In this document: piece by piece, positions 43,084 to 51,632 of the stretch
Layout of the letters: each line of letters starts with the position of its first letter
Position numbering within the stretch: position 1 is the first letter of the stretch
Origin: Sedimenticola_A sp040506425
GTDB taxonomy: Bacteria > Pseudomonadota > Gammaproteobacteria > Chromatiales > Chromatiaceae
DNA length: 64,000 nucleotides
Direction of reading: 5' to 3'
NCBI GenBank assembly: GCA_965224515.1
Contig: OZ245051.1
Span: forward strand, 1,736,001-1,800,000
Notes under the pieces: generated by a model
Databases searched by the model: none
Told to the model about the DNA's origin: nothing
The model's input: the letters and a program-made list of their open reading frames with translations, nothing else
Position numbers and translations under genes: made by a program

Positions 43084-44270
43084 CAACGTTCGCTGGGTAC
43101 CGGTTGTACGGCGCTCACCTGTTGCTGAATGACCTGCTCATAATATCCAAGCATGCGGTCGGCAAGTGCCGAGGCACTCCAGCGCCTTGCGTAGTCACGG
43201 CCTCTCCGTGAGAGTGCCTGTTGCAGCCCGCTGTCTCTTAGCAGCTTGACTGTATGACCGGCAAAGCATGTCACATCCTCCTCGCTGATGATGGCGCCAT
43301 CCCCGTCACTAAGGACCTCGCCGGTGCCCATCACTGCGGTTGATACGACGGGCGTTCCAAGGGCCATCGCTTCCAGCAATACAAGTCCCTGGGTTTCGGT
43401 TCGTGAAGCGAAGATAAAGGCGTTGCCTGCAGAGAAACAGTCTTGCAGTTCGCCATCGCGTTTCAGATAGCCGACGAACAGAACATGATCCTGCAATCCC
43501 CTGTTGTGGAGATCCCTTCGGATAGCCTCCTTGGCAGGTCCGTCTCCCGCGATTACCAGCAGAACCCCGGGTATCTCCCGGCTGACGGCAGCCAGCACAT
43601 CGATGAGGAATCCGATATTTTTCTCGTGAGCAATTCGGCCCACGTGAACCAGGACCGGTCGATCCTCGGGGATGCCGTACCTGGTTCTGAACGCATGGCC
43701 GTTTCCCTGTGCGAACTGGTCCGGCTTTATACCGGTGGGTATTACCGATGCATCCTTGGTCACGCCATAGCCGCGAAGAACTTCGAGCATCGCCTGGGAG
43801 GGTACGACCAGGCCATCGACACTGTTGCACTGGCTCGAAGAGAAGCGCCGTGCTGCAAACTTCAACCAGCTCCTGGGAATGATGGGGATGTATTTGTCCA
43901 GGTACTCTTCGAAAAATGTGTGGTAGCTCTCGATCACCGGAATGCCCAGTTCTCGTGAAAGATTGAGACCGGCGTAGTGGGCAATGAAGGGTGTATGTAC
44001 GTGCAGTATGTCGAAGCGCCGGGCATCCAGGCGTGGTGTCAGTTCCCGTATTTTGCCGCGTTTCAGGATGCGGTCTTCAGGATCCACTGGCAGGTATCGC
44101 GAAGGAATTCTGACGACCTCGAAAGGTTCATCATGATGCTGTCCGTAATCCGGCGCGATAAGCGTAACCTCGTGTCCCTTGTTTATGAACTCATGGGCAA
44201 ATGTCTGGATGGAAGTGGAAACGCCGTTGATGCGGGGAAAGTAGACATCTGTGAGAAGGAGAATGCGCAC
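43083..44270 (-). CDS. GT4 glycosyltransferase, diacylglycerol-glycosyltransferase-like
   Basis: A 395-residue GT-B enzyme. The acceptor domain starts MRILLLTDVYFPRINGVSTSIQTFAHEF and includes HVHTPFIAHYAGLNL and ESYHTFFEEYLDKYIP. The donor domain has VLVHVGRIAHEKNIGFLIDVL, LLVIAGDGPAKEAI and the nucleotide-sugar-binding FASRTETQGLVLLEAMA (EX7E). The NGV loop and HT(F)F motif are typical of mono- and diglycosyl-diacylglycerol synthases. It is divergent from another GT4 gene. It may use diacylglycerol released by the neighbouring PlcP-like enzyme; sugar donor unknown. Confidence 0.8.
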   Translation of the reverse strand: MRILLLTDVYFPRINGVSTSIQTFAHEFINKGHEVTLIAPDYGQHHDEPFEVVRIPSRYLPVDPEDRILKRGKIRELTPRLDARRFDILHVHTPFIAHYAGLNLSRELGIPVIESYHTFFEEYLDKYIPIIPRSWLKFAARRFSSSQCNSVDGLVVPSQAMLEVLRGYGVTKDASVIPTGIKPDQFAQGNGHAFRTRYGIPEDRPVLVHVGRIAHEKNIGFLIDVLAAVSREIPGVLLVIAGDGPAKEAIRRDLHNRGLQDHVLFVGYLKRDGELQDCFSAGNAFIFASRTETQGLVLLEAMALGTPVVSTAVMGTGEVLSDGDGAIISEEDVTCFAGHTVKLLRDSGLQQALSRRGRDYARRWSASALADRMLGYYEQVIQQQVSAVQPVPSER

Positions 44271-44330
44271 GCTCTATCCTGTTAAGCCGTTCGTGTGGTG
44301 TTAATGGGAGCAGCGTAATAGGACAGCGTG

Positions 44331-44348
44331 ATTAAAGAAAAACGACAG
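44331..44348 (-). promoter_or_regulatory. Candidate Pho box for the minus-strand glycosyltransferase
   Basis: On the minus strand CTGTCGT-TTTT-CTTTAAT: 6/7 and about 5/7 matches to CTGTCAT with 11-bp spacing, 61 nt upstream of the start at 44270. A second CTGTCGT occurs nearby. Weak evidence taken singly. Confidence 0.35.
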
Positions 44349-44430
44349 ATCTGTTTCATCACGACAGTTGATCGGCTGAAACTGGCCGGAACGGTAATCA
44401 CCAGGTCAAAAGAAAGTCTGCTTCATGTAA

Positions 44431-44448
44431 CGGTCAACTGGCTGTAAT
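44431..44448 (+). promoter_or_regulatory. Candidate Pho box for the plus-strand glycosyltransferase
   Basis: CGGTCAA-CTGG-CTGTAAT, followed 11 bases later by AAGTCAA, forms a three-step direct repeat with 11-bp period; the units match CTGTCAT at 5/7, 6/7 and 4/7. It lies just upstream of the glycosyltransferase at 44484, in the divergent intergenic region. Confidence 0.4.
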
Positions 44449-44483
44449 GGTCAAGTCAAGAAAAGATGGGAGATTGTCTCCGT

Positions 44484-45716
44484 ATGGATGAATTCATGAC
44501 TGAAACAGCAGATAGCCAGCCCTATGGTGGCGCTCTCGAGGTTGGGTTTGTTACCGAGACTTTTCCGCCCGAGGTTAATGGTGTGGCAAAAACCCTGGCC
44601 AGAATAATCGCGGAGATGGTTGAGAGGGGGCATCACATTCACATTGTCCGGCCCCACCAGGGAGCCGCGGATACCCAGCGCTACGTGAAGGTTGAGAAGA
44701 CGATCCGTGTCTGGGGAATCCCCATTCCGGGCTACTCGGGCCTCCGGGCAGGGTGGCCGGCGCTGTTGACGCTGCAATCATACTGGAGGCGCAACCGTCC
44801 GGACGTGCTTTATGTTGCTACCGAAGGTCCGTTGGGGTGGGCTGCAGTCGTTGTGGCCAGGCATCTGAAGATACCGGTGATAAGCGGGTTTCACACCAAC
44901 TTCCACAGCTACAGCGATCACTACCGCATCGGTATGCTGAAAGGGATCATTCAGCGTTATCTTGCAAAGTTTCATAACAGGACCGCGGTCACCCTCGCGC
45001 CGACCAAGGCGCTTTGTGCAGAGTTGGAAAGTCTCGGTTTCGACAATGTTGATGTGCTTGGCAGGGGAATTGATCTCAGGCTTTTTTCCCCACGCCAACG
45101 CAGTGAATCACTGCGCAGAAGTTGGGGGATTGAGGCGGATGACCTTGCGGTTCTCTATGTCGGGCGCCTGGCGGCGGAAAAAAATATCCAGTTGGCTGTC
45201 GATGCCTTTGAAGCGATGAAGATGCGGGAGCCCCGTCTGCGCTTTGTTTTCGTCGGCGATGGCCCGATAGTGGATGAGCTTGCTGATGGTCGGGATGACT
45301 TTGTGATGGCCGGGGTGCATACGGGTCAGAGTCTTGCGCGTCATTACGCCTCTGCCGACATATTCCTGTTTCCCAGTGAGACAGAGACCTTCGGGAACGT
45401 GGTGCTCGAGGCGATGGCCAGTGGGCTTGCGCTTGTCGCCTATGACTACGCCGCTGTGGGCGAGGTTGGGGAGCATGGTGTTAATGGCCTGTTCCCCGCC
45501 TTGTCTGACGCTGAAGAGTTTATTCACTTGTCGGTCTCGCTGTTGGAGAACAGGGAGAAGATCGGAAGGCTGCGGAGCAATGCCAGGGAGAGCGTAACTG
45601 ACCGCGACTGGAAGAGTGTGTTCGACCGCTTCGAGCGGCAGCTTTTCAAGTTCAAAGGTAATTCTGGTGGCAACCTGCGGTTGGATGATCGGCGGGTCAC
45701 CTCAGCCGCCGAGTGA
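44484..45716 (+). CDS. GT4 glycosyltransferase, glycolipid-synthase-like
   Basis: A GT-B enzyme of about 410 residues. The acceptor side has VGFVTETFPPEVNGVAKTLA, GYSGLRAGWP and SGFHTNFHSYSDHYRIG. The donor side has VLYVGRLAAEKNIQLAVDAF, FVGDGPIVDEL and FPSETETFGNVVLEAMASGL (EX7E). This resembles SqdX/Agt/DgdA-type transferases that glycosylate diacylglycerol or a monoglycosyl lipid. The frame opens at ATG 44466, which lacks a ribosome-binding site; ATG 44484 has GGGAG 11 nt upstream and ATG 44496 is also possible. It differs in sequence from the divergent GT4, suggesting two successive sugar additions. Confidence 0.8.
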   Translation: MDEFMTETADSQPYGGALEVGFVTETFPPEVNGVAKTLARIIAEMVERGHHIHIVRPHQGAADTQRYVKVEKTIRVWGIPIPGYSGLRAGWPALLTLQSYWRRNRPDVLYVATEGPLGWAAVVVARHLKIPVISGFHTNFHSYSDHYRIGMLKGIIQRYLAKFHNRTAVTLAPTKALCAELESLGFDNVDVLGRGIDLRLFSPRQRSESLRRSWGIEADDLAVLYVGRLAAEKNIQLAVDAFEAMKMREPRLRFVFVGDGPIVDELADGRDDFVMAGVHTGQSLARHYASADIFLFPSETETFGNVVLEAMASGLALVAYDYAAVGEVGEHGVNGLFPALSDAEEFIHLSVSLLENREKIGRLRSNARESVTDRDWKSVFDRFERQLFKFKGNSGGNLRLDDRRVTSAAE

Positions 45717-45782
45717 TTTTCGCTTCAAGCGGTCAAACCCGACAGGCTCCTAGATCTGGGGATTGGCAGAGGAGACTTCATT

Positions 45783-46418
45783 ATGGCTTCAAAGAGACTT
45801 GATCCGGCAGGCGCGGTCATCCATTCAACTGCCGAGGTCAGGGACAGTGACCTTGGTGGATGGACAGAGATCGGGGCTCGGACATCGTTCGTCGAGTCAA
45901 GCCTTGGTGACTACAGCTACGTGGTGAATGATGCGGAGATCATCTACACGGAGATAGGTCGCTTCTGTTCGATAGCGGCCCACACGCGAATCAATCCGGG
46001 GCAGCATCCCCTGCACAAGGCGGCACTTCATCACTTTACATATCGCAGTTCACAGTTCGATATGGGGCCTGATGATGAAGCGTTCTTTGCATGGAGGCGA
46101 GGCAATCGTGTCGAACTCGGTCATGATGTCTGGGTGGGGCATGGTGCGGTTATCCAGGGTGGGGTGAGTATCGGCAGTGGAGCGGCCGTTGGATCGGGTG
46201 CGGTGGTAACCAGGGATGTCGAACCTTTTACCGTAGTTGCCGGCGTTCCTGCCCGGCCGATAAGGCAGCGATTTGACGATGATGTGATTGCGGGTTTGCT
46301 CGAGCTCTCCTGGTGGGACTGGCCCCATGAAGAGATACATGCGGCGTTGGATGACTTCAGGTCCATGGATGCACGGGAGTTCCTGGAAAAGCATATGGGC
46401 CGGAGCGTTACGTTGTGA
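45783..46418 (+). CDS. Phosphonate-cluster hexapeptide-repeat transferase
   Basis: A 211-residue left-handed beta-helix acyltransferase. Hexapeptide turns run from about residue 14 to 165 (AVIHSTAEVRDSDLGGWTEI, VNDAEIIYTEIGRFCSIAAH, GHDVWVGHGAVIQGGVSIGSG). The active-site His lies in RINPGQHPLHKAALHHF. It belongs to the phn threonine-rich transferase group (TIGR03308) usually encoded with C-P lyase. The acetyl or other acceptor is not established; it may protect or modify a phosphonate intermediate. It lies 200 bases before phnC. Confidence 0.85.
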   Translation: MASKRLDPAGAVIHSTAEVRDSDLGGWTEIGARTSFVESSLGDYSYVVNDAEIIYTEIGRFCSIAAHTRINPGQHPLHKAALHHFTYRSSQFDMGPDDEAFFAWRRGNRVELGHDVWVGHGAVIQGGVSIGSGAAVGSGAVVTRDVEPFTVVAGVPARPIRQRFDDDVIAGLLELSWWDWPHEEIHAALDDFRSMDAREFLEKHMGRSVTL

Positions 46419-46440
46419 GTGTGATGTTGAAGGTTCTGTT

Positions 46441-46490
46441 TTGTAACGCCTGTGTCACGGGGCGATCACCAGCTGTTCATGTACGGTTCA
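46441..46490 (+). promoter_or_regulatory. Candidate tandem Pho boxes upstream of phnC
   Basis: Two repeats with 11-bp spacing: TTGTAAC-GCCT-GTGTCAC (46441-46458) and CTGTTCA-TGTA-CGGTTCA (46473-46490). A TATTAA that could serve as -10 lies at 46516-46521. The interval 46419-46615 is otherwise empty and must contain the phn promoter. C-P lyase operons are classical PhoB targets, which makes the site plausible. Confidence 0.4.
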
Positions 46491-46615
46491 AATAGGCGTC
46501 ATTTTTCCGTGCCACTATTAACGCATATTCGGTCATCATCAAGCTGATGCGAGCACCGTTGTCACAGTCGCAGGTAACAAGCGGTTTTCAACGCGCTCCG
46601 GGGAGTCCATGAACA

Positions 46616-47467
46616 ATGTCTTTGTTACAGATTAACGAGCTGAGCCGGACTTTTGGAAAGCGCAAGGCGCTGGATGGGGTTGATCTCGCCGTGGGTGAGG
46701 GAGAGATGGTCGCCCTGATCGGTGCTTCCGGGTCGGGCAAGTCCACGCTGCTTCGGCATGTTGCGGGTCTGGTCGCAGGCGACAAGGGACCGAGTGGCAG
46801 CATAGAGGCCCTGGGCTCGAAGGTTCAGTCCGGAGGGAAACTTGCCAAGGATATACGGAAGACCCGCTCTGATATCGGTTTTATCTTCCAGCAGTTCAAT
46901 ATAGTCGGTCGTCTCTCCGTTCTCGATAATGTTCTGGTCGGCCTGCTTGGGCGCATACCGCGTTGGCGTGGAGTAATCGGGCGATTCACCCGGAGCGAAA
47001 GAATTGAAGCCATGCAGGCGCTGGAACGTGTGGGAATGATGGAGTTCGCAGCCCAGCGGGCATCGTCTCTCTCCGGCGGTCAACAGCAACGCGTGGCCAT
47101 TGCGCGGACGCTGATGCAGAAAGCGAAACTGGTGCTGGCGGACGAGCCGATTGCCTCTCTTGATCCGGAATCGGCAAAGCGCGTGATGAACCTTCTCCGG
47201 TCGATCAACAGGGATGACGGAAAGACCGTCATCATATCCCTGCACCAGGTTGACTATGCGCTTCGCTACTGTGAACGCACAGTCGCATTGAAGGATGGGC
47301 AGGTTTTTTACGATGGAGCGACAGAGGGGCTTGATGTCAAATTCTTCAGTCGACTCTATGAAAGTGAGCACGTCTACGGCATGGACAGCTACGACGACGA
47401 CAAGGGCATAGAGATGCCTCCAGTACCTGAGCTGGCCCAGACGGCATCTGCGGCTGCTTCGATTTAA
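46616..47467 (+). CDS. phnC: Phosphonate ABC transporter ATP-binding protein
   Basis: A 283-residue ATPase energising phosphonate import. Walker A GASGSGKSTLLRHV, Q-loop FIFQQFNIVGRLSVLDNVL, signature LSGGQQQRVAIARTL, Walker B VLADEPIASLD and the switch His in ISLHQVDYALRYC are all present. The FNIVGRLSV..NVLVG segment is typical of PhnC. First gene of the transport set phnC-D-E. Confidence 0.96.
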   Translation: MSLLQINELSRTFGKRKALDGVDLAVGEGEMVALIGASGSGKSTLLRHVAGLVAGDKGPSGSIEALGSKVQSGGKLAKDIRKTRSDIGFIFQQFNIVGRLSVLDNVLVGLLGRIPRWRGVIGRFTRSERIEAMQALERVGMMEFAAQRASSLSGGQQQRVAIARTLMQKAKLVLADEPIASLDPESAKRVMNLLRSINRDDGKTVIISLHQVDYALRYCERTVALKDGQVFYDGATEGLDVKFFSRLYESEHVYGMDSYDDDKGIEMPPVPELAQTASAAASI

Positions 47468-47505
47468 CACCCAAACTTACTGAAAAAACTTAGGAGACCT
47501 AGCTG

Positions 47506-48495
47506 ATGAAGCGCAGAACTTTTATCGTGGCTGCGGCGCTGGTTGCCGGCATGTTCGGCACCAATGTCCAGGCGGCTGATGAGAAGCTCAACTTCGGTAT
47601 CATTTCCACCGAATCAACCCAAAACCTGAAGTCCGTATGGGACCCCTTCCTGGACGATATGACCAAGAAGCTCGGCATGGAGGTCAAGGCATACTTCGCT
47701 CCCGACTACGCAGGTATCATCGAGGCGATGCGTTTCAACAAGGTTGACGTCGCGTGGTACGGAAACAAGTCTGCCATGGTTGCAGTTGATCGTGCCGGCG
47801 CAGAGATTTTCGTGCAGACAGTCGATGTCAGCGGTAACCCCGGCTACTGGTCCCTGCTGCTGACCCACAAGGATAGCGGCCTGGAGTTTGCTGATGTCCT
47901 GAAGTGCGACAAGAGCCTGACCTTCGGTAACGGTGATCCCAATTCCACTTCCGGCTTCCTGATACCCAGCTACTACGTGTTTGCCCAGAACGACATCGAT
48001 CCCAAGAAGTGCTACAAGCGCGTTCTCAACTCCAATCACGAGACCAATGCCCTGGCCGTGGCCAACAAGCAGGTCGACTTCTCCACCAATAACACCGAGA
48101 GCGTGGCCCGTATCGAGAAGAACTTTCCCGCCAAGTTCAAGGATCTGAAGATCATCTGGAAGTCACCCCTGATCCCTTCGGACCCCATCGCCTGGCGCAA
48201 GAGCCTCTCTGATGAGAAGAAAGCGAAGCTCAAGAACTTCTTCATGGGCTACGGTCGCAAGGGCGACAATGTGGAGCACGAGCTGAAAGTCCTGGCCGAC
48301 CTGGACTGGGCCCCCTTCAAGGAGTCAAGCAACAACCAGTTGTTGCCCATCCGTCAGATCGCCCTGGTGAAGGATCGTCGCAAGATCGAAGGTGACGACA
48401 AGTACAGCAAGGCTGAGAAAGAGCAGAAGATCTCCAAGATCAACAAGCAGCTCGCCGAGCTTCAGAAGCAGATGGCCGCCCTTAAGAAGAACTAA
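47506..48495 (+). CDS. phnD: Phosphonate-binding periplasmic protein
   Basis: A 329-residue binding protein. The signal peptide is MKRRTFIVAAALVAGMFGTNVQA. The mature part has LNFGIISTESTQNLKSVWDP, the ligand region APDYAGIIEAMRFNKVDVAW, YGNKSAMVA, and FGNGDPNSTSGFLIPSYYVF. The C-terminus ends in a Lys/Gln-rich coiled segment (KISKINKQLAELQKQMAALK) that is longer than the sugar-binding fold requires. A terminator follows immediately. Confidence 0.96.
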   Translation: MKRRTFIVAAALVAGMFGTNVQAADEKLNFGIISTESTQNLKSVWDPFLDDMTKKLGMEVKAYFAPDYAGIIEAMRFNKVDVAWYGNKSAMVAVDRAGAEIFVQTVDVSGNPGYWSLLLTHKDSGLEFADVLKCDKSLTFGNGDPNSTSGFLIPSYYVFAQNDIDPKKCYKRVLNSNHETNALAVANKQVDFSTNNTESVARIEKNFPAKFKDLKIIWKSPLIPSDPIAWRKSLSDEKKAKLKNFFMGYGRKGDNVEHELKVLADLDWAPFKESSNNQLLPIRQIALVKDRRKIEGDDKYSKAEKEQKISKINKQLAELQKQMAALKKN

Positions 48496-48512
48496 GCCAC
48501 TCGTGACCTCCT

Positions 48513-48544
48513 CAGGTGCCCCAGCACGGGGCACCTGTTTTTTT
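48513..48544 (+). terminator. Rho-independent terminator between phnD and phnE
   Basis: AGGTGCCCC-AGCA-CGGGGCACCT (approximate stem) followed by seven T. Its place inside the transporter set would favour phnD mRNA over phnE and the downstream catalytic genes, as often seen for binding proteins. Confidence 0.85.
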
Positions 48545-48658
48545 CAGGGCCATTCACGAGCCTGCTGACGACGGATCGATGCAGTACACGAGAAGCCGGT
48601 CGGTGAGCAGTCGCAGCAAGTTGGTGAATGTCCAGGATAACAGGCGGATTCAATACTT

Positions 48659-49456
48659 ATGGAACAAAGACCCGATGTAATTAGGTTGCCGGAGACTGAC
48701 TCCAGGCAGACCCTGATCCGGTCCTTCAGTTGGGCGCTGGTGATGGCGGTGCTCGCCTGGTCATGGTACGGGGCCGAGATGCGACCCATGGCGTTGATCA
48801 ACGACGCGGAGAACATGTGGACTTTCACGCGGGAGTTTTTTCCGCCCAATTTTCACGAGTGGGAACTCTACCTCGATGAAATGCTGATAACGATCCAGAT
48901 CGCCGTCTGGGGAACCGTGTTGTCGGTGATCCTCTCTATACCGCTAGGGATCATGTCGTCGGAAAATCTCGTTCCCTGGTGGGTGTACCAGCCAACCCGC
49001 AGATTGATGGATGCCTTTCGTGCCATCAACGAGATGGTCTTTGCCATGCTGTTCGTGGTGGCGGTGGGTCTTGGGCCCTTTGCCGGCGTACTGGCGCTTT
49101 TCGTGCATACGACGGGTATCCTGGCAAAGCTCTTCTCCGAGGCGGTGGAGGCCATCGAGCCCGGTCCCGTTGAGGGTGTGCGTGCAACCGGGGCCAGTGC
49201 CTTGCAGGAGATCGTTTTCGGGGTCATTCCGCAAGTGCTGCCCCTGTGGATCTCCTATTCACTCTACCGATTCGAATCCAACGTCCGCTCTGCCACCGTG
49301 GTCGGCATGGTGGGTGCGGGGGGTATCGGGGTGATCCTGTGGGAGAACATCCGCGGATTCTATTTTGCAGAGACCTGTGCAGTGATGATCATCATCGTCG
49401 TTACCGTCAGCCTGCTCGACATGCTATCCCAGCGCCTGCGCAAGCTTGTCATATGA
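48659..49456 (+). CDS. phnE: Phosphonate ABC transporter permease
   Basis: A 265-residue inner-membrane permease with about six helices. The EAA-type loop for the ATPase reads EAVEAIEPGPVEGVRATGASALQEIVFGVIPQ. SATVVGMVGAGGIGVILWE is a PhnE signature. One copy only, unlike species with phnE1 and phnE2. The stop overlaps an ATG used by the phnG frame. Confidence 0.95.
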   Translation: MEQRPDVIRLPETDSRQTLIRSFSWALVMAVLAWSWYGAEMRPMALINDAENMWTFTREFFPPNFHEWELYLDEMLITIQIAVWGTVLSVILSIPLGIMSSENLVPWWVYQPTRRLMDAFRAINEMVFAMLFVVAVGLGPFAGVLALFVHTTGILAKLFSEAVEAIEPGPVEGVRATGASALQEIVFGVIPQVLPLWISYSLYRFESNVRSATVVGMVGAGGIGVILWENIRGFYFAETCAVMIIIVVTVSLLDMLSQRLRKLVI

Positions 49457-49470
49457 TCGGCGGGGATTTC

Positions 49471-49941
49471 ATGCAGAGAGAAGCAGAGACCTGTTCCATC
49501 GATACAGAGCGCCGGCGGCGCTGGCTGGGATTGTTTGCCAAGGCCAGGTTGTCTGCGCTTGAAGCGACCTGGGAAGCGCTGGAGGAGAAACCGGAGTACC
49601 GCTTTATCAGGCCGCCTGAGACCGGAATGGTCATGGTGCGTGCCAGGGCAGGTGGTGTCGGGCGTCGTTTCAATGCGGGGGAGATGACCCTGAGCCGCTG
49701 CGTGGTGCAGCTCGATGACGGCACCACGGGTTACGGTTACACCAGCTCACGCCATGGGCGCCATGCCGAGCTGGCAGCGATTTTCGATGCGCTGCTACAG
49801 GACAGTGATCGCAGAAATCGACTTGAGCCGATCCTTGTGGCACCGCTCCAGGAGGCCGAGGTGGCACGGCGTGCCGCCCGTGCCGAGAAGGCCGCGGCAA
49901 CCAGGGTGGAGTTTTTCACCATGGTCAGGGGGGACGATTGA
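49471..49941 (+). CDS. phnG: C-P lyase core subunit PhnG
   Basis: A 156-residue subunit of the methylphosphonate-ribosylation and lyase core complex. The N-terminus has SIDTERRRRWLGLFAKA; the core has PPETGMVMVRARAGGVGRRFNAGEMTLSR and DGTTGYGYTSSRHGRHAELAAIFDAL; the C-terminus VEFFTMVRGDD matches E. coli PhnG closely. The frame is open well upstream. ATG 49453 overlaps the phnE stop, but ATG 49471 has CGGGGA nearby and is chosen. Confidence 0.93.
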   Translation: MQREAETCSIDTERRRRWLGLFAKARLSALEATWEALEEKPEYRFIRPPETGMVMVRARAGGVGRRFNAGEMTLSRCVVQLDDGTTGYGYTSSRHGRHAELAAIFDALLQDSDRRNRLEPILVAPLQEAEVARRAARAEKAAATRVEFFTMVRGDD

Positions 49942-50528
49942 TGTCAGCGGTTATGAAAGGACTTGAGAGTCCGGTCTTCGACGCCCAGCAGGTGTTCCGT
50001 CGTCTGCTCGAGGCAATGTCCGCACCTGGGAGTATTAAAACCGTTTTGCCCGTAGAGACCATGGAGAGCATCGATACGGCGGCTATGGCGGTGCTTCTCT
50101 CCCTGGCGGATTACGACACGCCGCTCTGGCTCGACACGGCTGCAGCAGCTGATGGCAGGCTGGAAGATCATCTGCGTTTTCACTGCGGCTGTCCCATCGA
50201 AGAGGATCACGGTAAGGCGTTGTTTGCACTTGTTGCTGACGCCGAAGCGCTGCCGTCGATGGAACTGTTTGCCCAGGGCAGTGAGTCATACCCGGATCGA
50301 TCCACAACACTGATTGTCCAGGTCCCCGGGCTCGACAACGAATTTGGCTGGCGTCTCACGGGGCCCGGCATCAACGGTGTGCGCTACCTCGACGTCGCCG
50401 GGCTGCCGGCAGATTTTGTGTCGCAATGGGCGCAGAACCGTGCGCTGTTCCCAATGGGTGTGGATATCGTATTCACCTGTGGTGACCAGCTTGCTGCGCT
50501 GCCAAGAACAACACGGTTGGAGGTGTGA
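49941..50528 (+). CDS. phnH: C-P lyase core subunit PhnH
   Basis: A 195-residue subunit that completes the PhnGHIJ core. Signatures: FDAQQVFRRLLEAMSAPGSI near the N-terminus, LLSLADYDTPLWLD, GSESYPDRSTTLIVQV, GPGINGVRYLDV and the end region FPMGVDIVFTCGDQLAALPR. The start codon overlaps the phnG stop (TGATG), indicating coupled translation. A TTG three bases earlier is not used. Confidence 0.95.
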   Translation: MSAVMKGLESPVFDAQQVFRRLLEAMSAPGSIKTVLPVETMESIDTAAMAVLLSLADYDTPLWLDTAAAADGRLEDHLRFHCGCPIEEDHGKALFALVADAEALPSMELFAQGSESYPDRSTTLIVQVPGLDNEFGWRLTGPGINGVRYLDVAGLPADFVSQWAQNRALFPMGVDIVFTCGDQLAALPRTTRLEV

Positions 50529-50531
50529 TCC

Positions 50532-51632
50532 ATGTACGTTGCGGTCAAAGGCGGTGAACAGGCGATTGAGAATTCCAAGCGGCTGCTGGCGGAGACGCGT
50601 CGCGGCGATACCGGCATAGACGAGATCTCCCTGCAGCAGATCGATGAACAGCTGGGTCTCGCTGTCGACCGGGTGATGACGGAGGGTTCCCTCTACAACA
50701 GGGAGCTGGCCGCACTGGCGGTAAAACAGGCCCAGGGTGACTTGGTCGAGGCGATCTTCCTGTTGCGTGCATATCGTACCACGCTGCCCCGTTTCGGCAC
50801 CACCGAGCCGCTCGACACGGCGAAAATGAGCGTGCAGCGACGTATCTCGTCCACCTTCAAGGATCTGCCCGGCGGCCAGGTGCTGGGTCCATCCTACGAT
50901 TACACTCACCGTCTGCTCGATTTCACCCTTGCAGAGAAGCGGTCCCAGGGTGAGGAGCCCGCGCCCCGGGGAGAGGCCATGGATGAGGTCATGCCAAGGG
51001 TGGTGGACCTGCTCAACAGCGAGGGACTGGTGGAGCAGGAGTCTCCGGGTGAGGCATCCGATCCGGTTGCCGACCTGACCAGGGACCCCATGACCTTTCC
51101 GGCAGGACGGGATATGAGACTGCAGTCCCTGGCCAGGGCGGATGAGGGTTTCCTGCTGGCCCTTGGCTACTCCACCCAGCGTGGCTATGGCAACTCGCAC
51201 CCCTTCGCGGGTGAGATCCGCTACGGCGAGGTGGAGGTGGAATTTTTTCCGGAGGAACTGGGCTTTCCCATCGTGGTGGGTGAGATTGAACTGACCGAGT
51301 GTGAAATGATCAACCAGTTCGCCGGCAGCAAAAGCGTGCCGCCCCAGTTCACCAGGGGCTACGGCCTGGCCTTCGGTCACAGTGAACGCAAGGCGATGTC
51401 CATGGCGCTGGTGGATCGTGCCCTTCGCTGCGAAGAGCTCGGCGAACAGCCGGTCTCCCCGGCACAGGATGAGGAGTTCGTCCTGGCCCATGGCGACAAC
51501 GTGGAGGCGTCGGGTTTCGTGCAGCATTTGAAACTGCCTCACTACGTCGATTTTCAGTCGGAGCTCGAGCTGATCCGCCGCTTGCGCAAAGAGGTTGAGG
51601 AGCGCGACGGGCAGGAGGAGAGCGCCGCATGA
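50532..51632 (+). CDS. phnI: C-P lyase core subunit PhnI
   Basis: A 366-residue nucleosidase-like core subunit that attaches phosphonate to ribose of ATP. MYVAVKGGEQAIENSKRLL opens the protein; QLGLAVDRVMTEGSLYNREL, YTHRLLDFTLAEKRS, GYSTQRGYGNSHPFAGEIRY and KAMSMALVDRAL follow, all characteristic. It overlaps phnJ by the ATGA junction. Confidence 0.96.
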   Translation: MYVAVKGGEQAIENSKRLLAETRRGDTGIDEISLQQIDEQLGLAVDRVMTEGSLYNRELAALAVKQAQGDLVEAIFLLRAYRTTLPRFGTTEPLDTAKMSVQRRISSTFKDLPGGQVLGPSYDYTHRLLDFTLAEKRSQGEEPAPRGEAMDEVMPRVVDLLNSEGLVEQESPGEASDPVADLTRDPMTFPAGRDMRLQSLARADEGFLLALGYSTQRGYGNSHPFAGEIRYGEVEVEFFPEELGFPIVVGEIELTECEMINQFAGSKSVPPQFTRGYGLAFGHSERKAMSMALVDRALRCEELGEQPVSPAQDEEFVLAHGDNVEASGFVQHLKLPHYVDFQSELELIRRLRKEVEERDGQEESAA

